From JAAXGX01 sp965203565 (lineage in GTDB: Bacteria; Acidobacteriota; Vicinamibacteria; Vicinamibacterales; UBA8438), in contig OZ241896.1 of NCBI GenBank assembly GCA_965203565.1, positions 62,001-126,000 of the forward strand: DNA of 64,000 nucleotides. The letters are read 5' to 3'. Shown one piece after another: positions 26,724-36,503 of the stretch. The notes under the pieces were generated by a model. It saw only the letters and a program-made list of their open reading frames with translations. It searched no databases and was not told where the DNA came from. How positions within the stretch are numbered: the first letter of the stretch is position 1; each line of letters begins with the position of its first letter. The translations under genes and the position numbers were made by a program.

Positions 26724-28717
26724 TGGCGATCACTCGGCGAGAAGCTGCCCGCCCAGACTTGTTCGTACCCTTCCCGACGCCCCACGAACTGTCCGGTGCG
26801 GATGCTGGCGATGCCGTAATCGGGCAGAGAACGCACGGCGTAGCATTTGCCGTCCCGCCGCCAGAAGTGCAGGTGACCGAAGTCCCGGTTCTCGAATCCG
26901 TGCCGTCGCCTGTCTGCGGGAAGATCGTTCGCATCGACAGGGTGCACGTGCAGGAAGAATCTCGGCCAGCCCTGCAGGTCCATCGCCGCCGGGCACTCGC
27001 GGCGGAGATAAAGCAGCTCCCCCCCTCCCCCCCTCTCGTTCCTGAAGAAGTGGACGTCGTAGTCAGGAGACTGCAGAACGGGGCGTTGCGCGTCCGCGCG
27101 CCGCTCGTATCGAGTCAGAGCGGCTTCGTAAACGCTGCTGTCGTAGAGAAACGACGACCGGTTGTCAGGAGTCAGGGAACGCACGCCTGCGAGCCGATCA
27201 CCCAGGACGAAATCGGCGAGATGCCTCTTGTTCAAGTCCGTCTTCACGACGCCCCTGGAATAGTAGTACAGACGCGTCAGGACAGTGACCGTCTTTCCTT
27301 CCGCCAGATTCCAGATGGCGTCGGAGTCGGCCGCCCTCATCCTTTCGAGCTCCGCGAGTTCCGGGTCGTGGGTGGTCCGGGCCATGAGGAAGCACGACAG
27401 CACGAAAGTCGCCGCCGCCGCGAGCACCGTGACGCGGCGGCGAACGCCCGGCCGGCCAGGACGCGGCAGCGTCAGTGCGAACAGCACGAGCGGGACGCCA
27501 GTATAGAACATGCCATTGAATTCGTGCCCGCCAAATCTGACCGTCTCGCGCATGATTATCGCCCAGCACGGTCCGGACAGCGCGAGCGCCGCCAGCGGAA
27601 GGCGGCAGCGGACAGTCGGCCGAACCACCAGGACCAGCGTCGTCAACACCGCCAGCACGGACACGGCGACGAGACTCGGCGTCCCGTACCGACGCGCCAC
27701 GGGAGTCTCGCCGACGTCGACGACGAAGCGGCTGACGGCGTAAGGGACCGACGCCAGCCCGATGCGGCTGAACTGCTGCTCGGCGAAGCCCGGCCAGTTG
27801 AACGCGCCGCCACGCGATACGACGCTGGTGCGATAGAGCGCCGACTGCACCGAAGGCAGCTCCGCCAGCGGCGTCTCGCCGCCGAGCGCCGCATGCTCCC
27901 GCGCGACGTTCGTCCCCAGCACCACCGACCCGAACAGCACCGCAACCACCCCCAGCGTCAGGCAGCGGCGGGCGGCGAGACCGTCCCCGCGGCGCCACGC
28001 CGACGCCAGACCGAGCGCCACGAACGGACCGACCAGCGCATAGACCTTCCAGTCCAGCAGCAGCGCCCCGCACGTCTTCGCCACCAGCTGCCCATACCGC
28101 CCTTCGGTCGCGAACACCGCCATGCCGTGAAAGACCAGCAGCAGGCCGAACAGGCCGACGGCCCCCTCCGTCGCGACCATGTCGGCGAAGTAGAGGGCGT
28201 GGAACGACGAGAACGCCAGCAGCGTGGCCGCCAGCGCCGTCCAGGGGTCGCGCACCAGCCGGCGCAGGGCGAGCCAGGCGAGCGCCGCCGCGGCGGCATG
28301 CAGCGCCAGCATCAGCAGCCGCGCGGCGCGCAACCGGGCCCACGCATCGTCCGCGAACGGCAGCGTGACGAGCTTGATCAGCAGGTGTCCGAGCACGGGG
28401 AAGCGGTTGTACGGCACGTAGCGGCGGCGGCCTTCGTCGTCCAGCCGCTGCGCGTAGAAACCGAGAAAACGGTGCTCCGGCGACAGGCTCTCGGCCACCA
28501 GCATGTTGTTCCACGTGATCCCGAGTTCCGAACCGGAGGTCCACCGGTCGGGGTCGCTGCCGAGAAGCAGCGCCGCCGCCAGCGCCAGCAGCAGGACGAG
28601 CGCCGGCGCCGCCGAACGCGGCGTCACGGCGCCGGCGCCGGCCGGAGCGGGAGACCGGGGCCGCGGGCCGGCGCTTTCGACAGGAGATCGCTGCGGCGGA
28701 GAGTCGGGGTTCAGCAA
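26708..28717 (-). CDS. GT-C type membrane glycosyltransferase-like protein inserted in the atp operon
   Basis: This 669-residue protein has about ten hydrophobic segments in residues 35-470 and a soluble C-terminal domain. Topology and loop pattern fit GT-C transferases of the PMT/ArnT kind, acting on lipid-linked sugars at the outer face of the inner membrane. This is inference; no catalytic motif is decisive. The C terminus (PRFFLHVHPVDANDLP ... LPDYGIASIRTGQF) is shared with the gene at 13533-15530. It lies between atpA and atpG, where no such gene is normally found. A TIR fragment lies 13 bases before its ATG and its stop overlaps atpG. The N-terminal 30 residues are Pro/Ser-rich. Confidence 0.75.
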   Translation of the reverse strand: MLNPDSPPQRSPVESAGPRPRSPAPAGAGAVTPRSAAPALVLLLALAAALLLGSDPDRWTSGSELGITWNNMLVAESLSPEHRFLGFYAQRLDDEGRRRYVPYNRFPVLGHLLIKLVTLPFADDAWARLRAARLLMLALHAAAAALAWLALRRLVRDPWTALAATLLAFSSFHALYFADMVATEGAVGLFGLLLVFHGMAVFATEGRYGQLVAKTCGALLLDWKVYALVGPFVALGLASAWRRGDGLAARRCLTLGVVAVLFGSVVLGTNVAREHAALGGETPLAELPSVQSALYRTSVVSRGGAFNWPGFAEQQFSRIGLASVPYAVSRFVVDVGETPVARRYGTPSLVAVSVLAVLTTLVLVVRPTVRCRLPLAALALSGPCWAIIMRETVRFGGHEFNGMFYTGVPLVLFALTLPRPGRPGVRRRVTVLAAAATFVLSCFLMARTTHDPELAELERMRAADSDAIWNLAEGKTVTVLTRLYYYSRGVVKTDLNKRHLADFVLGDRLAGVRSLTPDNRSSFLYDSSVYEAALTRYERRADAQRPVLQSPDYDVHFFRNERGGGGELLYLRRECPAAMDLQGWPRFFLHVHPVDANDLPADRRRHGFENRDFGHLHFWRRDGKCYAVRSLPDYGIASIRTGQFVGRREGYEQVWAGSFSPSDRQCRLS

Positions 28718-28729
28718 GAGATGGCTACG

Positions 28730-28744
28730 CAGCCCGTGGTGAAA
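28730..28744 (+). repeat. TIR-element end fragment beside the atpA stop
   Basis: CAGCCCGTGGTGAAA is identical to the left end of the full copy at 33765 over 15 bases. It lies three bases beyond the atpA stop codon and 13 bases before the inserted glycosyltransferase gene, so it marks the junction. Confidence 0.65.
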
Positions 28745-28747
28745 CGC

Positions 28748-30277
<1,530 letters not shown>

Positions 30278-30290
30278 GCCTCGACTCCGT

Positions 30291-30845
30291 TCACCCCGCC
30301 GCGCCGCCGAGCAGCCGCTCCCGCAGCCGCGCGAGATGCCGCGCAACGCTGCCGTCCCACACCGTGCTCCCGATCCGGGCGACCACGCCGCCGATCACCT
30401 CGGGGTCCACTTCGGTCTCCACGGTGACCTGCCTGCCGGTGGCCGCTTCGAGCCTCCGGGCGATCTCCTGCATACGGCCGTCCGGGAGCGGCGACGCCGT
30501 GGTGATCCGCGCGCGGACCTCGCCGCGGAGCTCCATCAGCCGCTCGCGGTAGACGTCGAGGATCTCGGGCAGCAGCGAGAGCCGGTCGTGCTCCGCCAGC
30601 AGGTTCAACAGCCGCCCGGTGATCGGCGACAGGTCGCCGGCGCGCTCGAGGAGGGCGGCCACCACGGCCCGCTTCGGGGCGGGCGGCACGGACGGCCCGA
30701 GGAGACTCTTGCGCAGCAAGGGATGCTCGTCCAGCAGACCGGCGAACGCCGACGCCTCGCGCTCGACGCGTTCGAGCGCGCCTTCCTGCTCGCAAACGTC
30801 AAGGAGAGCACGTGCGTACCGCCGGGCGGCCGCGCGATTCGCCAT
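30291..30845 (-). CDS. atpH: F1 ATP synthase delta subunit
   Basis: This 184-residue peripheral-stalk subunit ties F1 to the Fo b subunits. It has the family start NRAAARRYARALLDVCEQE, a helical N-terminal bundle, and the C-terminal TEVDPEVIGGVVARIGSTVWDGSV block. It is the first gene of this atp operon. The Fo genes (atpB, atpE, atpF) that normally precede it are not in this window; parB lies upstream instead. Confidence 0.93.
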   Translation of the reverse strand: MANRAAARRYARALLDVCEQEGALERVEREASAFAGLLDEHPLLRKSLLGPSVPPAPKRAVVAALLERAGDLSPITGRLLNLLAEHDRLSLLPEILDVYRERLMELRGEVRARITTASPLPDGRMQEIARRLEAATGRQVTVETEVDPEVIGGVVARIGSTVWDGSVARHLARLRERLLGGAAG

Positions 30846-30922
30846 CTTTCAAACGACTCGCCTGGAGCTGCGCACGCGGGACCTGTTGCTTGGGGATGCT
30901 CCGCGGCTGGCCAAACCGAAGA

Positions 30923-30951
30923 GTTATACCACTCACCCGCGGCCGGGGCAA
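30923..30951 (-). promoter_or_regulatory. sigma-70-like promoter of the atpH operon
   Basis: On the minus strand TTGCCC (30951-30946), a 17-base spacer and TATAAC (30928-30923) lie about 78 bases before the atpH ATG, in the 134-base gap after parB. Optimal spacing and a 5/6 -10 box make it credible. Confidence 0.65.
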
Positions 30952-30979
30952 GTTGAACGGGTGGATCGCGCCGGCCGGA

Positions 30980-31849
30980 CTACCGGGCGGTGAGCTGCTC
31001 GAACAGCCGCTGGAGCTCCGCTTCGGAGCCGAAGTGGATCTGGATCCGCCCCCCCTCGCGCCGCCGGACTATCTCCACTCGGGCGCCGAGTGCGACGCGC
31101 AGCCGTTCGGCCGCCGCCTGCGTGTTCGGGTCGGAAGACGCGGGCGGCGGGGACGGAACGGGCGCAAGGCGCTTCTTGACCAGCAGCTCGGTGTCGCGGA
31201 CCGACAGGCCGCGGACCCGGACGTCGTGCGCGGCCCGGCGCTGCGCGGCGGCGTCGGGCAGGCCGAGCAGGGCCCGCGCGTGCCCCATGCTGAGCGCGCC
31301 CGACGAGACGTCGGACTGCACTTCGGGCGGCAACGCCAGCAGGCGCTGGTAGTTGGCCACCGTCGCCCGGTCCTTGCCGACCGCCTGGGCGATCTCCTCC
31401 TGGGTCAGGCGCAGCTCGTCGGCCAGCCGCTTGTACGCGCGGGCCTCCTCGATCGGGCTGAGGTCTTCCCGCTGGACGTTCTCGACCAGCGCCATCTCGA
31501 GCCGCTTCGCATCCGGCACGTCCCGGACGACGACCGGGACCTTCAGCAGTCCCGCCCGCTGCGCGGCGCGCCACCGCCGCTCGCCCGCGACGATCTCGTA
31601 GGCTCCGCCATCTCCGGGGCGGACCACGATCGGCTGGATGACGCCGCTCCCGCGAATCGACTGCGCCAGCTCGTCCAGCCTGGCGTCGTCCATGATGCGG
31701 CGCGGCTGATCGCGGTTCGGCGCGAGCAGGTCGAGATCGACTTCGGCCGGGGCGTCCGCGGGCGCCCGCCCCGGAGCGGCCTCCGGAGCGGGGACCTCCG
31801 GAATCAGCGCGCGCAGGCCGCGGCCGAGCGCGGGGCGTTTGTCAGGCAC
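30980..31849 (-). CDS. parB: chromosome-partitioning protein ParB
   Basis: This 289-residue CTP-dependent DNA clamp binds parS and spreads near the origin. It has the N-terminal LGRGLRALI motif for ParA contact and the ParB/Srx nuclease-like domain with GVIQPIVVRP and GERRWRAAQ (box II). ENVQREDLSPIEEA, a helix-turn-helix (LTQEEIAQAVGKDRATVANYQ region) and a C-terminal dimerisation part follow. Its start overlaps the parA end by eight bases. A parS-like site lies at 32955. Confidence 0.95.
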   Translation of the reverse strand: MPDKRPALGRGLRALIPEVPAPEAAPGRAPADAPAEVDLDLLAPNRDQPRRIMDDARLDELAQSIRGSGVIQPIVVRPGDGGAYEIVAGERRWRAAQRAGLLKVPVVVRDVPDAKRLEMALVENVQREDLSPIEEARAYKRLADELRLTQEEIAQAVGKDRATVANYQRLLALPPEVQSDVSSGALSMGHARALLGLPDAAAQRRAAHDVRVRGLSVRDTELLVKKRLAPVPSPPPASSDPNTQAAAERLRVALGARVEIVRRREGGRIQIHFGSEAELQRLFEQLTAR

Positions 31850-32663
31850 GCTCTATTCTCCTCGGGTCTTCCCTTCCGGCGTCTTCGGGGCGCGCCGCCG
31901 CGCCGAGTATCTCGCGGGCCAGGGCGAGATACGCTTCCGCGCCCCGAGATTTTCTGTCGTATGACAGAGCAGGGAGTCCGTGACTGGGCGCCTCACCCAG
32001 ACGGACGTTGCGCGGAATGACGGTGTCGAACACCTTCTTCGCAAAGAATTCCCGCACGTCGGCCGCCACCTGCCGGCCGAGGTTCGTGCGCGAATCGGCC
32101 ATCGTCAGGAGCACGCCGCCGATCTCCAGATCGGGGTTGAGGCTGGCGCGGACCCGCTGCAGCGTCGCCGTCAGCTCGGCCAACCCCTCGAGAGCGAAGA
32201 ATTCGCAGGTGAGCGGGATCAAGACCTCGTCGACCGCGACGAGGGCGTTGAGCGTGAGCAGGCCAAGCGAAGGGGGAGTATCGACGAGCACGTAGTCGAA
32301 CCGGCGTCGGGCCGCGGCGACGAACGGGCGCAGACGCAACTCGCGTCTCGGCAGGTTCACCAGCTCGATCTCCGCACCGGTCAGGTGGCGGTTGGCGGGC
32401 GCCAGCGACAGGTTGGTGACCGCCGTCGGGATGACGAAGTCGTCCACGTCGATCTCGACGTCGGTCGTCAGCGCGTCATAGACCGTTCCCCCCGGCGCCG
32501 GCCGGCCTTTCAGCCCGACGCCGCTGGTCAGATTCGACTGCGGGTCGAGGTCGACGAGCAGCACCGTGCGGCCGAGACGGCAAAGCGACGCCGCCAGATT
32601 GATGGCCGTCGTCGTCTTGCCGACGCCGCCTTTCTGGTTCGCGACGGCGACCGCCCGCTTCAT
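31842..32663 (-). CDS. parA: chromosome-partitioning ATPase ParA (Soj)
   Basis: This 273-residue P-loop ATPase has the deviant Walker A NQKGGVGKTTT, LLVDLDPQSNLT (A'), and VLVDTPPSLGLLTLNAL (Walker B). It forms ATP-dependent dimers on the nucleoid that move ParB-parS complexes. Together with ParB it is the origin-segregation module, placed about 5 kb from dnaA. The ATG at 32663 is the family start. Confidence 0.95.
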   Translation of the reverse strand: MKRAVAVANQKGGVGKTTTAINLAASLCRLGRTVLLVDLDPQSNLTSGVGLKGRPAPGGTVYDALTTDVEIDVDDFVIPTAVTNLSLAPANRHLTGAEIELVNLPRRELRLRPFVAAARRRFDYVLVDTPPSLGLLTLNALVAVDEVLIPLTCEFFALEGLAELTATLQRVRASLNPDLEIGGVLLTMADSRTNLGRQVAADVREFFAKKVFDTVIPRNVRLGEAPSHGLPALSYDRKSRGAEAYLALAREILGAAARPEDAGREDPRRIERA

Positions 32664-32705
32664 CGCCGGGTCTCATGGCGCGGCAGGGCCGGCGAAAAAG
32701 CGCAC

Positions 32706-32751
32706 CAGCCCGCGCAGGAATTCTCCGCTGCATTCAAGCGGCGCTGCATCA
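32706..32751 (+). repeat. eroded TIR-element fragment in the parA leader
   Basis: This 46-base stretch resembles the left end of the copy at 33765: it starts CAGCCC and then has CCGCTGCATTCAAGCGGCG, differing at several positions. It appears older than the full copies. Confidence 0.55.
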
Positions 32752-32912
32752 CCGGATGGAACCCAAACCGACAACGAGAAACAAGGCCCACAACATCAGC
32801 AAACCACCGGGAACATGAGGCCGAGAGCGGATCTGCCAGCCGTCGAAACCGCCTCGTTCCCGAAAGCTATCACCGCTACGCCCCGCGTGGGACTCCACCA
32901 CTGACTTGGTAA

Positions 32913-32942
32913 AAAGTACCGACTTTCCCAAGCCGTCGTCAA
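32913..32942 (-). promoter_or_regulatory. candidate parA promoter
   Basis: On the minus strand TTGACG (32942-32937), an 18-base spacer and TACTTT (32918-32913). The -35 is strong and the -10 weak. The leader to parA would be about 240 bases and would include the repeat fragment. Confidence 0.35.
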
Positions 32943-32954
32943 CCGCAGGTGAAT

Positions 32955-32970
32955 TGTTCCACGTGGAACG
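32955..32970. promoter_or_regulatory. parS-like ParB-binding site
   Basis: TGTTCCACGTGGAACG matches the bacterial parS consensus TGTTNCACGTGNAACA at every fixed base except the last. It lies just upstream of parA-parB and about 4 kb from dnaA, the expected place for an origin-proximal parS. Confidence 0.85.
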
Positions 32971-33036
32971 TCGGGCGCCGGCCCGACGACGCTGCTGGTC
33001 GAGGCGGGGTTGTATTTTCGTATTTTGTTCGTTTTT

Positions 33037-33693
33037 TCAATCCGGCAGCTTGCGCAGCACCACGAGCTGACTGCCCGGACTCTCCGTCAGGGGGTGCGCC
33101 GCCCGCAATGCAAGGCGCGGCGACGACGACCAGGCCGCCCCCGTTCCGTCGTCGCCCGCGGTGAACAGCAACAGATCTCCGCCGTCGCGCACGAACGTCC
33201 GCCACGTCCGCAACGCCGGCCCGTCCGCGCGGACGCCGCGGACAGTGAGCGCGTCGAACGTCCCGCGCAGCGCCGGGCGCCGGGCGAGCACGTCCTTGAA
33301 CCGCCCGGTCTCGACCGACGTGCGCGGCAATCCGAGCCGCCGGACCACGTCGCGCAGGAAGGCGGCCTTCCGCGCCTTCGCCTCGATCATCACCATCGAG
33401 CCCCCTCGCATCGCCAGTCGGAGCGGAATGGCGGGCGACCCGCCGCCGGATCCGACGTCGAGCACCTTGCCGGCGGAACCGGCGAGATGCCGGGCGGCCA
33501 GCAGCGGTTCGACGATCAGCCGGTCCACGCCCCGGTCGTCATCGCCCAGCGCCGTCAGGTTCATCCGTGCGTTCCAGCGCCGCAGCGCCGCGACGTAGGC
33601 GCACAAACCGTCCAGCACGGGGCCGGGAACGTCCTCCAACCCCACGCGGGCTGCGCGTCGCCGGATCCGTTCCGCCAACTCGCCGCCGGCCAT
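33037..33693 (-). CDS. rsmG: 16S rRNA (guanine-N7) methyltransferase RsmG (GidB)
   Basis: This 218-residue SAM-dependent enzyme methylates a guanine in the 530 loop of 16S rRNA. Motif I VLDVGSGGGSPAIPL and the upstream NLTALGDDDRGVDRLIVEPL block are typical of GidB. The ATG at 33693 gives normal length; a frame extension to 33792 reads through repeat copy B and is rejected. It is placed before parA as in many origin regions, but mnmG, its usual partner, is absent. Confidence 0.93.
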   Translation of the reverse strand: MAGGELAERIRRRAARVGLEDVPGPVLDGLCAYVAALRRWNARMNLTALGDDDRGVDRLIVEPLLAARHLAGSAGKVLDVGSGGGSPAIPLRLAMRGGSMVMIEAKARKAAFLRDVVRRLGLPRTSVETGRFKDVLARRPALRGTFDALTVRGVRADGPALRTWRTFVRDGGDLLLFTAGDDGTGAAWSSSPRLALRAAHPLTESPGSQLVVLRKLPD

Positions 33694-33764
33694 TTTCCGT
33701 CTGCGCGAAGCCCGTGGCCCGGCGGGTCGCCAGGTCGTCCTCGAGCGGCCCGGCCGCTGACTAG

Positions 33765-33922
33765 CAGCCCGTGGTGAAAGTCCCCGCTGCATTCGAGCGG
33801 CGATGCATCCCGCCTGACGGCGTTGTTCGTCGGTTGCGTATGCCCAATATGCGCCCTCCTCACGCCTTGTCAGCCGGGCGCCTCGCCGCTCTCGGTGCGA
33901 CGCGGGATTCCACCACGGGCTG
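33765..33922 (-). repeat. MITE-like TIR element, full copy B
   Basis: A 158-bp copy, inverted relative to copy A and about 96% identical. Ends are CAGCCCGTGGTG and CACCACGGGCTG, and both are flanked by CTAG, a possible 4-bp target duplication (or a 2-bp TA duplication). Its right end touches the jag stop codon (33923-33925). It occupies the place where mnmE and mnmG often stand. Confidence 0.88.
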
Positions 33923-34390
33923 CTAGGCGCGGCCGGGCGCGTCCGCGGTGATCAGGACCGTCTTCATGAACGCATCGCCGATGCTCTCCGACGAGGCGTC
34001 CGGGACCTCGGCGACAGCGAGGTGCACGACGCGGCGGGCGTACGGGTTGAGGGGACCGATCTCCTGCGGCTCGCCTGTCTCGCGCGCCCGGTCGGCCAGC
34101 AACCGGGCGGTCTCCCGGAGCTCGGCGTCCTTCCCCTTCCGGTAGTCGAGGCAGTCCACGACGATGCGCCGGTCCGGATGACGCCGGCGAAAGGCGGCGT
34201 TGACGAGATGCTGCAGCGCGTCGAGGGCCGCGGCCCTGCGGCGCAGAAACGCCTCGCTCCCGCCGCCGGCAATCACGACCCGCGTCCCGTCGTCGATCGG
34301 CTCGGCCGAGACCGTCGAATCGAGTCCCATGGCCGCCGTGACCGACTGCACGAACTCGACCAGTTGCGTATTCAGTTCGTCTCCCACCAT
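33923..34390 (-). CDS. jag: Jag/KhpB-like KH-R3H RNA-binding protein
   Basis: This 155-residue protein has a KH domain (about residues 15-80; VVIAGGGSEAFLRRR) and a C-terminal R3H domain (about 90-150; LNPYARRVVHLAVAEV then SSESIGDAFMKTV). Relatives (Jag, KhpB, EloR) bind RNA and affect cell division or envelope synthesis. The N-terminal Jag-N domain of longer homologues is missing. It lies 24 bases after yidC. The stop codon TAG is shared with the border of repeat copy B. Confidence 0.88.
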   Translation of the reverse strand: MVGDELNTQLVEFVQSVTAAMGLDSTVSAEPIDDGTRVVIAGGGSEAFLRRRAAALDALQHLVNAAFRRRHPDRRIVVDCLDYRKGKDAELRETARLLADRARETGEPQEIGPLNPYARRVVHLAVAEVPDASSESIGDAFMKTVLITADAPGRA

Positions 34391-34414
34391 CCTCCGCTCC
34401 CGGAACTCCGCGGC

Positions 34415-36196
34415 TCAGCTCGACGACGACGCCCGCTTGCCGCCTTTGCCCGTTCGGGCGCTCCTGAGCCGGCGCTCCGCCGGCGGCCGCACCGTGCGCA
34501 CCTTGGGCGGTCCGATCAATCGGTTCGTGACGACCTGCTGGCCGATCCCGAGCAGGTTGCTCGTGAGCCAGTAGATCACCAGGCCGCTCGGGGCCCACAG
34601 GAACATGAACGTGAAGACGATCGGCATCAGCATCATGATCCGCTGCTGCATCGGGTCGGCCTGGGTCGGGGTCATCCGCTGCTGCAGCACCATCGAGCCG
34701 CCCATCACGATCGGCGTGATGTAGAGCGGATCGTGCACCGAAAGGTCGGATATCCAGAGCATGAAGGGCGCGCCCCGGATCTCTATCGCCATCGAGAGCA
34801 ACCGGTAGAACGCGAACAGGATCGGCATGGTGGCCAGCATCGGCAGGCATCCGCTGGCCGGGTTCACGCCGCGTTCGCGGTAGAGCGCCATCACCTCCTG
34901 GTTCATCTTCTGCTTGTCGGGGTCGGTCGCCTTCAGGTGCTTGTAGCGCTCCTGGATCGCCTTCATCTCCGGCTGGAGCTCCTGCATCTTCCGCATCGAG
35001 ACGACGCTCTTGTGCCGCAGCGGGAAGATCACGACGTTGATCAGGATCGTCAGGATGATGATGGCGAAGCCCCAGTTGCCGACCCCCGCATGCACCCAGC
35101 TCAGCGATCGGTGCAGCGGGACGACCAGCCACGCCAGGAACCCGAACTCGATCGCCTGGGGAAGGGCCGGGTCGGCCGCCTCCAGCACGTCGAAGTCCTT
35201 GGGACCGAGATAGAACGGCAGGTCGCGAATCCCGGCCGGCAGCGCGAGGTCGAACGCCATCAGGTCTCGCGGGTCGCCGTTCGGCAGGCGCGGCGGCAGC
35301 GGGACCGGCCGGTATCGGACCGCCGCCTCCTGCGCGCCCGGCAGCGCCGCCGCCAGGAAGTAATGGTTGTCGACCCCCAGGAACGTCATCTGTCCTTCGT
35401 ACGTCGGCTGGCGGGCGGCGTCGGCCGCGTCGGGGCGCGTGACGTCGATCGGCTGCATGACGCCGCCTTCGAACAGGCGGCCGTACACGATGCCGCGCGG
35501 CCCCTGGCGGAAAGCGAATCCGGACGTGGTGTGCTCGCCGCCGCCGAGCGCCGGCCCCCATCGGAGCACCGGATCGAGCGGCTGATCCCCCTGCGCCGCC
35601 TCGACTGTCAGGGTCAGCAGATACGGGCTGGCCGACGGGTCGAACCGGAACGTCTTCCGGATCCGGAGGCCCGCCGCGTCCTCGTAGTCGAAACTCAGGC
35701 TCCCGGTCCGATCGCCCAACTGCACCCGCCCGGCGCTCGTCCGGAAGAGCGCTTCGCCGGCCAGCCGGGTCAGCTGCGGGTCGTCGAACGCCAGCGCGAA
35801 CGGCGCCGGGGCGGCGTCAGGCAGGTCGCGGGGAACGAGCTCCACCGGTTCGCCGTCGTCCAGGTACTCCGCCAGCCGCCAGCTCGTCAGTACGGCGCCG
35901 CGATTGGCGAAAGCCGCACGGAACCGGGAACTTTCGACGACGATCTCCCTCGGCGCGTCGTCCGCCACCACCGGCTCCGGGGCGGCGGCGGATTCGGCGT
36001 CCGGCGCGCCCGGCGGCGCGGCAGGAGCCGCCGGCGGGTCCGCGGCGACAGCGGCCGGCGGCGCCGCGACAGGAGCGCCCGGCGCACCGGAGGCCGCATC
36101 GGGCCGCGGCGCGTCGGGCGGGGGCCCGATCAGCGACTGGTACGCGTAGAGCACCAGAAAGGACAGAAAGACGGCAAGCAGAACCCTTCGCTCCAT
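34415..36196 (-). CDS. yidC: membrane protein insertase YidC
   Basis: This 593-residue insertase folds proteins into the inner membrane, alone or with Sec. It has an N-terminal anchor (ERRVLLAVFLSFLVLYAYQS), a Pro/Ala-rich linker, a long periplasmic P1 domain (about 85-375), then the conserved 60-kDa-inner-membrane core: GNWGFAIIILTILINVVIFPL, LQPEMKAIQERYK, GCLPMLATMPILFAFY, and APSGLVIYWLTSNLL. The tail is basic (KGGKRASSSS), suiting ribosome contact. The P1 domain marks the Gram-negative type. Confidence 0.97.
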   Translation of the reverse strand: MERRVLLAVFLSFLVLYAYQSLIGPPPDAPRPDAASGAPGAPVAAPPAAVAADPPAAPAAPPGAPDAESAAAPEPVVADDAPREIVVESSRFRAAFANRGAVLTSWRLAEYLDDGEPVELVPRDLPDAAPAPFALAFDDPQLTRLAGEALFRTSAGRVQLGDRTGSLSFDYEDAAGLRIRKTFRFDPSASPYLLTLTVEAAQGDQPLDPVLRWGPALGGGEHTTSGFAFRQGPRGIVYGRLFEGGVMQPIDVTRPDAADAARQPTYEGQMTFLGVDNHYFLAAALPGAQEAAVRYRPVPLPPRLPNGDPRDLMAFDLALPAGIRDLPFYLGPKDFDVLEAADPALPQAIEFGFLAWLVVPLHRSLSWVHAGVGNWGFAIIILTILINVVIFPLRHKSVVSMRKMQELQPEMKAIQERYKHLKATDPDKQKMNQEVMALYRERGVNPASGCLPMLATMPILFAFYRLLSMAIEIRGAPFMLWISDLSVHDPLYITPIVMGGSMVLQQRMTPTQADPMQQRIMMLMPIVFTFMFLWAPSGLVIYWLTSNLLGIGQQVVTNRLIGPPKVRTVRPPAERRLRSARTGKGGKRASSSS

Positions 36197-36235
36197 GATG
36201 CTTCGATGATGCTCGTGCGGCCCTGATCCGCGTAA

Positions 36236-36493
36236 TCAGCGCGCCTTCGGACCGGGCGGGGCAGGCACCTGGTCGAGCCCTCCGTCGCACAGCGGGTGGC
36301 ACCGCGCCAGGCGGCGCGCCGCGAGCCAGCCTCCCCGCAACGTCCCATGTCGGGAAATCGCCTCGCGGGCATATTCCGAGCACGAAGGCACGAACCGGCA
36401 CGACCCGGCGAACAGCGGCGACAGGAGAATCCTGTACGCCGATATCGCGGCCAGAAGCCCCGCCGCCGGCAGCCGGACGAGCCGCGCCCTCAC
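36236..36493 (-). CDS. yidD: membrane protein insertion efficiency factor YidD
   Basis: This 85-residue protein has the YidD signature ISAYRILLSPLFAGSCRFVP then SCSEYAREAI and GGWLAARRLARCHPL with three conserved cysteines. It aids YidC. The GTG at 36493 is preferred: it lies just after the rnpA stop with GAGGG six bases upstream and gives the usual length. An ATG at 36517 would overlap rnpA. Confidence 0.9.
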   Translation of the reverse strand: MRARLVRLPAAGLLAAISAYRILLSPLFAGSCRFVPSCSEYAREAISRHGTLRGGWLAARRLARCHPLCDGGLDQVPAPPGPKAR

Positions 36494-36503
36494 GCCGTCA
36501 CCC

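Larger units (their letters stand above)
32664..33036. other. 373-base gap between rsmG and parA
   Basis: This gap is less GC-rich than the rest. It holds a TIR-element fragment (32706-32751), a candidate parA promoter (32913-32942), the parS-like palindrome (32955-32970) and a T-rich stretch at about 33008-33045 reaching the end of rsmG. No credible gene is seen. Confidence 0.7.

Noticed and set aside
33694..33792. N-terminal extension of rsmG to 33792
   Set aside because: The extension lies in repeat copy B and adds residues not found in RsmG; the ATG at 33693 gives the family length.
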